Part shown: piece after piece, positions 58,063 to 64,000 of the stretch | How the letters are laid out: each line of letters begins with the position of its first letter | How positions within the stretch are numbered: position 1 is the first letter of the stretch | Source: Prevotella sp. | GTDB taxonomy: Bacteria; Bacteroidota; Bacteroidia; Bacteroidales; Bacteroidaceae | Length of the DNA: 64,000 nt | Direction of reading: 5' to 3' | Assembly (NCBI GenBank): GCA_016901395.1 | Contig: JAEAMQ010000036.1 | Location: forward strand, 62,001-126,000 | Program-made: the position numbers and the translations under genes | The notes under the pieces: model-generated | Databases searched by the model: none | What the model saw: only the letters and a program-made list of their open reading frames with translations | Told to the model about the DNA's origin: nothing

Positions 58063-58989
58063 ATGAACTTTATTTTTATTGCAGTGATTGTTCTTGGGGC
58101 AATAGCGCTGATCTCCTCGGTCGTGCTGTATGTCGTGTCCAAGAAGTTTGCTGTAGAGGAAGATCCACGCATCGGACAAGTGCAGGAAATCCTTCCCGGT
58201 GCCAACTGCGGCGGGTGTGGGTTCCCCGGTTGTTCGGGTATGGCTGATGCCTTGGTCAAAGGAGCCGACGCGGGTTCCATCGACGGACTCAACTGTCCGG
58301 TCGGCGGGGCTTCGGTGATGGGTCAGGTGGCCGACCTGCTGGGTATGGCGATGGCCAATGTGGAGCCTACGGTGGCTGTCGTGCGGTGCTATGGCACGTG
58401 TGAGCATCGGCCGCGCATTGCCGTCTATGACGGTCTGGCGACCTGTGCCGCGATGCACTCCACGGGTGCCGGCGAGACTGGTTGCGGCTATGGTTGTCTG
58501 GGATGCGGCGACTGTGTGAGGGCTTGTCAGTTTGATGCCATACACATGAATGCCGATACCGGACTCCCCGAGGTCGACGAGGAAAAGTGTACCTCGTGTG
58601 GCGCTTGTGTGAAAGCATGCCCCCGAAACATCATCGAGTTGCGCAAGAAAGGTCCCAAGGGCCGTCGCGTCTATGTGCAATGCGTGAACAAGGACAAGGG
58701 TGCCGTGGCCAAGAAAGCCTGTGCGGTGGCCTGCATCGGGTGTGGGAAGTGTGAGAAAGTATGCGCTTTCGACGCCATAACCATTGAGAACAATCTCTCC
58801 TATATTGATTACAACAAGTGCAAACTCTGCACGAAGTGTGTGGATGTGTGTCCCACTTCGGCTATTATCAAAGTGAATTTCCCTGTAAAAAAAGCCCAAC
58901 CAGCTGTGACAGCACAGCCCACAGACACCTCAGCTTCCGTAGAACAGCTGATGACAGCAGGTAAAGAAAGAGAGGAGGTGAAGGCATGA
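58063..58989 (+). CDS. rnfB: Rnf complex subunit B (Fe-S electron input)
   Basis: 308 residues. An N-terminal membrane helix anchors it (IFIAVIVLGAIALISSVVLY). Then comes a 4Fe-4S segment of the type Cx2Cx4C (GANCGGCGFPGCSGMADAL, with a following Cys in LNCPVGGA). Four further ferredoxin Cys clusters follow: CLGCGDCVRAC, CTSCGACVKAC, CIGCGKCEKVC and CKLCTKCVDVC. RnfB accepts electrons from ferredoxin. It overlaps rnfC by 4 nt. Confidence 0.96.
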   Translation: MNFIFIAVIVLGAIALISSVVLYVVSKKFAVEEDPRIGQVQEILPGANCGGCGFPGCSGMADALVKGADAGSIDGLNCPVGGASVMGQVADLLGMAMANVEPTVAVVRCYGTCEHRPRIAVYDGLATCAAMHSTGAGETGCGYGCLGCGDCVRACQFDAIHMNADTGLPEVDEEKCTSCGACVKACPRNIIELRKKGPKGRRVYVQCVNKDKGAVAKKACAVACIGCGKCEKVCAFDAITIENNLSYIDYNKCKLCTKCVDVCPTSAIIKVNFPVKKAQPAVTAQPTDTSASVEQLMTAGKEREEVKA

Positions 58990-60335
58990 AACTGTTTACA
59001 TTCTCCAAGGGTGGCGTGCACCCTGAGGAAAACAAGCTCACCCATGAGGTGGCAACCGTGAAGGCCGATCTGCCAAAGGTGGCCGTGTTCCCACTCGGAC
59101 AGCACATCGGTGCGCCCACCAAGCCCGTGGTGCAACGTGGCGACCGCGTGAAAGTGGGTACGCTCATCGGCGAGGCCGGAGGCTTCGTCTCGGCCCCGAT
59201 ATACTCGTCGGTGTCGGGCACTGTGGCCAAAATCGACACCACAATCGATGCCACTGGCTATCGTCAACCGGCTATTTTTATTAATGTAGAGGGCGACGAC
59301 TGGGAAGAATCCATCGACCGTACGGAGACATTGGAGACCATCGAGGCACATCCCGAACTGACTTCCGAACAGATTATCGACCGCATCAAGGCGGCCGGAG
59401 TGACCGGTATGGGTGGCGCGGGATTTCCCACGTTTATCAAACTCACCCCTCCGCCCACGGCCAAAGCCGAGTGTGTCATCATCAATGCGGTGGAATGTGA
59501 GCCGTATATTACCTCCGACTATCGATTGATGATGGAACATGCCGACGAGATTGTGGTGGGCGTGCAGTTGCTCATGAAGTCGGTCAACGTGGACAAAGGC
59601 TATATCGGGATTGAGGAAAACAAGCCCGAGGCCATCCGTCTGATGACAGAGAAGACCGCCTCAGACCCGCGCATCACTGTCGTGGCACTGGCTCAGAAAT
59701 ATCCGCAGGGCGGCGAGAAGCAATTGGTCGATGCCGTTATCGGTCGTCAGGTGCCCGCTCCGCCCGCCATCCCCGTGCATGTGGGAGCCGTGGTACAGAA
59801 TGTAGGCACCGCCTTTGCGGTCTATCAGGCCGTGATGAAGCATAAGCCGCTCTTTGAGCGCTATACTACTGTCACCGGCAAAGGTATCGCACGGCCGGGC
59901 AATTTCCTCGTCCGTATGGGCACACCGTTCAGTCAACTCATCGAGGCTTGTGGCGGAATGCCCGACGGCGACAACAAAGTGCTGGCTGGAGGCCCCATGA
60001 TGGGCAAGGCCGTTATATCACTCGACGTGCCTGTTTGCAAGGGAACCAACTCTGTGACCGTGCTCAGTGGCGACGATGCCCACCGCAAACCCATACAGCC
60101 CTGCATCCGTTGCGGCAAGTGTGTGGACGTTTGTCCGATGGGCCTGGAGCCTTATCTCATCGCCACGCTGTCTGCTTTGCAGAACTATGAACGGCTCGAA
60201 CGCGAGGCCGTCATCAACTGCATTGCCTGCGGCTCGTGCCAGTACACCTGTCCTGCCCATCGTCCGTTGCTCGACAACATTGTACAGGGCAAGGCTGCCG
60301 TGATGGGAATCATCAAGTCGAGAAACAAGAAGTAA
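58986..60335 (+). CDS. rnfC: Rnf complex subunit C (NAD/FMN-binding)
   Basis: 449 residues, peripheral cytoplasmic subunit where electrons reach NAD. The N-terminal barrel-sandwich part is followed by the FMN/NADH-binding block GVTGMGGAGFPTFIKLTPP near residue 135 and NAVECEPYITSDYRLMMEH. Two 4Fe-4S clusters are near the C-terminus: CIRCGKCVDVCPMGLEP and CIACGSCQYTCPAHRP. The protein is close to the short RnfC forms and lacks the long Ala/Lys-rich tail of the E. coli protein. Confidence 0.96.
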   Translation: MKLFTFSKGGVHPEENKLTHEVATVKADLPKVAVFPLGQHIGAPTKPVVQRGDRVKVGTLIGEAGGFVSAPIYSSVSGTVAKIDTTIDATGYRQPAIFINVEGDDWEESIDRTETLETIEAHPELTSEQIIDRIKAAGVTGMGGAGFPTFIKLTPPPTAKAECVIINAVECEPYITSDYRLMMEHADEIVVGVQLLMKSVNVDKGYIGIEENKPEAIRLMTEKTASDPRITVVALAQKYPQGGEKQLVDAVIGRQVPAPPAIPVHVGAVVQNVGTAFAVYQAVMKHKPLFERYTTVTGKGIARPGNFLVRMGTPFSQLIEACGGMPDGDNKVLAGGPMMGKAVISLDVPVCKGTNSVTVLSGDDAHRKPIQPCIRCGKCVDVCPMGLEPYLIATLSALQNYERLEREAVINCIACGSCQYTCPAHRPLLDNIVQGKAAVMGIIKSRNKK

Positions 60336-60357
60336 TCAACGATTTTCCAGAAAAACA

Positions 60358-61359
60358 ATGAATAAATTAGTAGTTTCATTATCGCCGCACGCCCATGGCA
60401 CAGACACGGTGGAGCGCAATATGCGGGGCGTCATCATCGCCTTGCTGCCCGCCTTGCTTGTGTCGTTCTACTACTTCGGACTGGGTTCCGTAGTGGTTTG
60501 CCTCACGAGTGTGGCTGCCTGCATGTTCTTCGAGTGGGCTATCACCAAATATCTTTTGAAAAAAGAGCCGACACTCACCGACTGTTCGGCCGTCATCACC
60601 GGCCTGTTGCTGGGTATGAACCTGCCGAGCAACTTCCCATTGTGGATGATTCTCATCGGCGCACTCATCGCTATCGGTGTGGGTAAGATGAGCTTCGGTG
60701 GTCTGGGGTGCAACATTTTCAACCCCGCACTGGTCGGACGATGCTTCCTTTTGGTGAGCTTTCCGGCTGCCATGACCGTATGGCCCACACAGGGTCAGCT
60801 CATGTCCTATACCGATGCCGTGACCGGGGCCACTCCGCTGAGCCTCATGAAAGAAGCCATCAAGACCGGGAACGCAGGTCTGTTGGACAAGTTGCCCACC
60901 TCGATGAACATGCTCTTAGGCAATATTTCCAACGGCTTTGGTGCCGGATCCATCGGCGAGGTGTGTGCCCTGGCCTTGATTATCGGATTGGTTTATATGC
61001 TTTGGAAGAAGATCATCACCTGGCATATTCCCCTGAGCATCATCGCCACCGTATTGATTATTAGTGGTTTGCTGCATTGGGCCAACCCCGTCTATGCCCA
61101 TCCGCTGCAGGTAATCCTGAGTGGCGGTCTCATGCTCGGAGCCATCTTCATGGCCACCGACTACGTATCCTCGCCCATGACCCATCGCGGACAACTCATC
61201 TATGGTGTGGCCATCGGATTCCTGACCGTAGTGATCCGCAACTGGGGAAGCTATCCCGAGGGTATGTCGTTTGCCATTCTGATCATGAATGCCTTCACGC
61301 CCCTCATCAATTTCTATGTGAAACCTAAGCGCTTCGGTGAGGTACCGGCCAATAAATAA
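60358..61359 (+). CDS. rnfD: Rnf complex subunit D (membrane, covalent FMN)
   Basis: 333 residues with about ten membrane helices. The flavin attachment motif is visible in TDAVTGATPLS, with Thr159 the likely FMN-phosphate acceptor; the family form is (S/T)GAT. LTDCSAVITGLLLGMNLPSN and LGCNIFNPALVGRCFLLVSF are characteristic of the NqrB/RnfD family. It forms part of the ion path through the membrane. It starts 22 nt after rnfC. Confidence 0.95.
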   Translation: MNKLVVSLSPHAHGTDTVERNMRGVIIALLPALLVSFYYFGLGSVVVCLTSVAACMFFEWAITKYLLKKEPTLTDCSAVITGLLLGMNLPSNFPLWMILIGALIAIGVGKMSFGGLGCNIFNPALVGRCFLLVSFPAAMTVWPTQGQLMSYTDAVTGATPLSLMKEAIKTGNAGLLDKLPTSMNMLLGNISNGFGAGSIGEVCALALIIGLVYMLWKKIITWHIPLSIIATVLIISGLLHWANPVYAHPLQVILSGGLMLGAIFMATDYVSSPMTHRGQLIYGVAIGFLTVVIRNWGSYPEGMSFAILIMNAFTPLINFYVKPKRFGEVPANK

Positions 61360-61370
61360 GGAGGAATGTC

Positions 61371-61985
61371 ATGGAAAAAATGAAATCATCGCTGACCAAT
61401 ATGGTCATGATTTTGGTGGGATTTGCCCTGATTATCGCTGCCCTTTTGGCTTGGGTCAACCATCTTACCGAGGGTCCTATTGCGGCCAAAGCAGAGAAAA
61501 CGCTCGCCGACGGCATCAAGACCGTGATGGGTGCCAAGTCACTTCAGGTGACCGGCAACGACACGGTGCGACAGACTATAGACGACAAAGAAGCCGTGTT
61601 TGTGGTGCACGAGACGGCCGACAAATCCGGCAAACCGCTCGGCGCAGCCGTGGAGAGCACCTCGCTGGGCTTCGGCGGAGATCTGAAAGTGCTCGTGGGC
61701 TTTGCCCCCGACGGCTCGATTCTGGGTTATACCATCCTTCAGCACTCGGAAACACCGGGACTTGGCGCCAAGGCGCAGACTTGGTTTCAGAAGGGTGGCA
61801 AGGGAAACATCATCGGAATGAACCCCTCGCAGGGTGACCTGACGGTGAGCAAGGACGGTGGAGAGGTGGATGCCATCACGGCGTCGACCATCACCAGCCG
61901 TGCCTTCCTGAATGCCATCAATCAGGCTTACACTGCCTACGTCAAACAAAATCAGCTGTCACAACAGGCTGTCACACAGAAATAA
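61371..61985 (+). CDS. rnfG: Rnf complex subunit G (covalent FMN)
   Basis: 204 residues, one N-terminal membrane helix (TNMVMILVGFALIIAALLAW) and a periplasmic flavin domain. GYTILQHSETPGLGAKAQTW is the family core. The FMN site reads D167-A-I-T-A-S-T173-I-T-S; the usual sequence is (S/T)GAT, so Gly and Ala are replaced by Ala and Ser while the acceptor Thr remains. It starts 11 nt after rnfD. Confidence 0.93.
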   Translation: MEKMKSSLTNMVMILVGFALIIAALLAWVNHLTEGPIAAKAEKTLADGIKTVMGAKSLQVTGNDTVRQTIDDKEAVFVVHETADKSGKPLGAAVESTSLGFGGDLKVLVGFAPDGSILGYTILQHSETPGLGAKAQTWFQKGGKGNIIGMNPSQGDLTVSKDGGEVDAITASTITSRAFLNAINQAYTAYVKQNQLSQQAVTQK

Positions 61986-62000
61986 AGAAAGGAAAGCATC

Positions 62001-62588
62001 ATGAATTACTTGAAAATCATCCTCAACGGAATCATCAAGGAGAACCCAACCTTCGTGCTTATCCTTGGTATGTGTCCCACACTGGCCACCACGACGAGTG
62101 CCATCAACGGCATGTCAATGGGTCTGGCCACAATGGCGGTACTCATTTGTACCAATACAGTGATCTCCCTCATCAAGGGAATCACACCCGACAAGGTGCG
62201 CATCCCCGTGTTTATCGTGGTCATCGCCGCCTTTGTCACCATCCTGCAGATGCTGATGTCGGCCTACGCGCCCGACAGCATCAACAAGTCTTTGGGTATT
62301 TTTATACCGCTGATTGTGGTCAACTGCATTGTGCTCGGACGGGCGGAGAGCTTCGCCTGCAAGAACTCGCCGCTGGCCAGCCTGTTTGATGGCATCGGTA
62401 TCGGACTCGGTTTCACCCTCGCCCTGACCGTGCTTGGTGCCGTGCGCGAGTTGCTCGGAGCCGGAAGTGTGTTTGGCATCGGACTGTTGCCCGAGACCAC
62501 CAACCTCCTGCTCTTTGTGCTTCCTCCGGGAGCTTTCATCACCTTAGGCTATCTGGTGGCCATCTTCAACCGCCTGAAAGCCGAGTGA
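62001..62588 (+). CDS. rnfE: Rnf complex subunit E (membrane)
   Basis: 195 residues, six membrane helices. Typical blocks: NPTFVLILGMCPTLATTTSA at the N-terminus, VNCIVLGRAESFACKNSPLA and ALTVLGAVRELLGAGSVFGI. RnfE and RnfA are inverted-topology relatives that together hold an Fe-S cluster and form the core of the ion-pumping path; the Cys in GMCPTL and NCIVLG are the likely cluster ligands. It starts 15 nt after rnfG. Confidence 0.95.
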   Translation: MNYLKIILNGIIKENPTFVLILGMCPTLATTTSAINGMSMGLATMAVLICTNTVISLIKGITPDKVRIPVFIVVIAAFVTILQMLMSAYAPDSINKSLGIFIPLIVVNCIVLGRAESFACKNSPLASLFDGIGIGLGFTLALTVLGAVRELLGAGSVFGIGLLPETTNLLLFVLPPGAFITLGYLVAIFNRLKAE

Positions 62589-62626
62589 CAAATCATGAAA
62601 GGTCGAACCATTAAGAATTTTAAGAC

Positions 62627-63229
62627 ATGCAATATTTATTGATTTTCATCAGTGCGATATTCGTCAACAATATCATTCTGAGCCAGTTTCTTGGCATCTG
62701 CCCGTTTCTCGGCGTGTCAAAGAAGATTGATACCTCTCTGGGAATGGGTGCTGCCGTGGCATTTGTGATGACACTCGCCACCATTGTGACATGGCTTGTG
62801 CAAATCTATATCCTCAATCCCCTTGGCCTGCAATACCTGCAAACACTCGCTTTCATCCTCATCATCGCCGCCCTGGTGCAGATGGTGGAGATCATTCTCA
62901 AGAAAGTGAGTCCTGCTCTTTATCAGGCTTTGGGCATCTATCTGCCGCTTATCACCACCAACTGCGCCGTGCTCGGCGTGGCCATTCTGGTCATTCAGAA
63001 AGACTTTGACCTCATCCAGAGTGTGGTCTACGCCTTTTCCACGGCCGTCGGCTTTGCGTTGGCCATGACCGTTTTTGCCGGAATCAGGGAGCAACTCGAC
63101 TTGGTGCGTATCCCGAAAGGCATGCAGGGTATGGCCATCACGATGATCACAGCCGGTCTGTTGTCACTGGCCTTCATGGGATTCTCCGGTGTAGACGGTG
63201 GACTCCGCAAGCTTTTCGGACTGGAGTAA
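62627..63229 (+). CDS. rnfA: Rnf complex subunit A (membrane)
   Basis: 200 residues, six membrane helices. Signatures are FVNNIILSQFLGICPFLGVS at the N-terminus, YLPLITTNCAVLGVAILVIQ and FALAMTVFAGIREQLDLVRI. Cys in GICPFLG and NCAVLG pair with those of RnfE to bind the membrane cluster. It is the last gene of the complete rnfBCDGEA set; the order B-C-D-G-E-A is the usual one in Bacteroidota. Confidence 0.95.
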   Translation: MQYLLIFISAIFVNNIILSQFLGICPFLGVSKKIDTSLGMGAAVAFVMTLATIVTWLVQIYILNPLGLQYLQTLAFILIIAALVQMVEIILKKVSPALYQALGIYLPLITTNCAVLGVAILVIQKDFDLIQSVVYAFSTAVGFALAMTVFAGIREQLDLVRIPKGMQGMAITMITAGLLSLAFMGFSGVDGGLRKLFGLE

Positions 63230-63434
63230 TGCCGATTTCCCAAACCATTACATAATGCTTGGGAAACCAGCTCTATAAAAGGCTTTTGCGGTTAGTACCG
63301 AATCAAGTTACGATTAGTATCGAATCACAAGATGGTTACTATCCAATCGCACAACGATTAGTACCAAATCGCAAAGACCTATGATTTGGAGGGGAAGCTT
63401 TTTGCCCCTCTCATGTCATTATTAAAACAATATG
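63230..63434 (+). other. non-coding gap between rnfA and galE
   Basis: About 200 nt. It holds the 22-nt array at 63290-63377 and, just after it, a short hairpin GAGGGG (63389-63394) / CCCCTC (63405-63410). No T-run follows directly, so it is at best a weak terminator. Confidence 0.6.
63290..63377 (+). repeat. 22-nt palindromic tandem array, copy 5
   Basis: Four units starting at 63290, 63312, 63334 and 63356, each beginning GATTAG or GGTTA(G/C) and holding AATC at positions 12-15. The best is GATTAGTACC followed by AAATCGCAAAGA. Unlike copies 1, 2 and 4, no CTGANNNTCAG motif follows at 27-28 nt. Confidence 0.85.
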
Positions 63435-63474
63435 TTTGCCCACTTAGATGATTTTTTTTATCTTTGTGGGCAAA
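63435..63474 (+). promoter_or_regulatory. galE promoter with a dyad over both boxes
   Basis: TTTG (63435-63438), a 20-nt spacer and TATCTTTG (63459-63466), an exact promoter match. A perfect inverted repeat, TTTGCCCAC (63435-63443) and GTGGGCAAA (63466-63474), has one arm starting on the -33 box and the other touching the last base of the -7 box. Such a placement is what a dimeric repressor or activator site would show. Confidence 0.75.
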
Positions 63475-63503
63475 TTGATATAGATTAGTTTTAACACAAA
63501 GAC

Positions 63504-64000
63504 ATGATGAAACAAACGATTCTTGTTACTGGCGGAACCGGATTTATTGGTTCCCACACCACAGTAGAGTTACAGCAAGCCGGCTATAATGTAGTGATTG
63601 TCGACAATTTGTCCAACTCCAATACCAAGGTGCTCGACGGCATTGAGAAGATTACAGGCATCCGCCCCGCATTCGAGGAGGTTGACCTGCGCGATATGAA
63701 GGCCACCGAAGCTGTGTTCCAGAAATATCCCGCCATTGAGGGCATCATCCACTTCGCTGCCAGCAAAGCAGTGGGAGAGAGCGTACAGAAGCCGCTGCTC
63801 TACTATCGCAACAACATCGTTTCACTCATCAACCTTCTGGAATTGATGCCGAAATACAATGTGAAAGGCATCATTTTCTCGTCGAGCTGCACCGTTTATG
63901 GACAGCCGAAGCCCGAGAACCTGCCTGTGACCGAGGATGCTCCCCATCAGAAAGCCACCTCGCCCTATGGCAATACCAAGGAGATCAACGAGCAGATTAT
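63504..64000 (+). CDS. galE: UDP-glucose 4-epimerase, N-terminal part
   Basis: The first 165 codons; the gene runs past the window end. GalE interconverts UDP-galactose and UDP-glucose, completing the Leloir route with galK and galM at 37.7-41.3 kb. The NAD-binding motif ILVTGGTGFIGSHTTVELQQ is at residues 6-25, followed by VIVDNLSNSN, IIHFAASKAVGESVQKPLLY and the catalytic FSSSCTVYGQP with Ser-x-Thr and the start of the YxxxK motif (SPYGNTKEI). The start is ATG 63504 or the adjacent ATG 63507. It has its own promoter, separate from the gal operon. Confidence 0.96.
   Translation, partial: MMKQTILVTGGTGFIGSHTTVELQQAGYNVVIVDNLSNSNTKVLDGIEKITGIRPAFEEVDLRDMKATEAVFQKYPAIEGIIHFAASKAVGESVQKPLLYYRNNIVSLINLLELMPKYNVKGIIFSSSCTVYGQPKPENLPVTEDAPHQKATSPYGNTKEINEQI

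Overview
The window looks like chromosomal DNA of a Bacteroidales bacterium, most likely Prevotella or a close relative. Three things point there. Bacteroidota-restricted families are present (DUF4494, DUF4295, DUF4296, DUF5686, long LspA, long PurF-like protein, MetH without its last domain). Many promoters fit the Bacteroidota form TTTG-N19/20-TAnnTTTG. Shine-Dalgarno sequences are largely absent. Base composition and codon use look even, and I see no prophage, insertion sequence, CRISPR array, tRNA or rRNA. Almost everything is core housekeeping or sugar metabolism.

Layout. 1-5.2 kb: DUF4494 protein, yggS, a Fur-family regulator, purA, hisS, then a pectin-type esterase with a broken second domain. 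5.4-10.9 kb: perR-like regulator, a DMP19-like acidic protein overlapping smpB, metH, a HAD hydrolase. 10.9-14.4 kb: map, tsaD, pncC, then rpmB-rpmG-DUF4295. 14.4-17.9 kb: divergent ansA and uxaC, then an isolated Wza-like lipoprotein. 18-24.3 kb: PurF-like protein, carA, carB. 25-29.5 kb (minus): engB, Uup-type ABC-F protein, DUF5686 barrel. 29.6-37 kb: ileS, a cysteine-free DksA-like protein, lspA, DUF4296 lipoprotein, C69 dipeptidase. 37.7-41.4 kb (minus): galM, sugar transporter, galK. 41.4-46.6 kb (minus): folC, the grpE-dnaJ pair, YbiT-type ABC-F protein. 47.5-52.8 kb: gyrA and two related TPR proteins. 52.8-57 kb (minus): YigZ protein and the serC-serA-DUF1015 serine cluster. 57.6-63.2 kb: a complete rseC-rnfBCDGEA cluster for an Rnf ion-pumping ferredoxin:NAD+ oxidoreductase. 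63.5 kb to the end: start of galE.

The most unusual feature is not a gene. Five intergenic gaps (about 6.1, 24.7, 37.1, 46.9 and 63.3 kb) carry arrays of a 22-nt unit. Each unit holds a near-palindrome of the type CGATTAGTACTAATCG. The units are repeated 4 to 8 times in exact 22-nt phase, all in the same orientation. At three sites the array is followed, after 27-28 nt, by CTGANNNTCAG, and a third shared block lies further downstream at some sites. A related 22-nt array in the opposite orientation supplies the stop codon of galK. The period is close to two helical turns, so repeated protein binding on one DNA face is possible, but the function is unknown.
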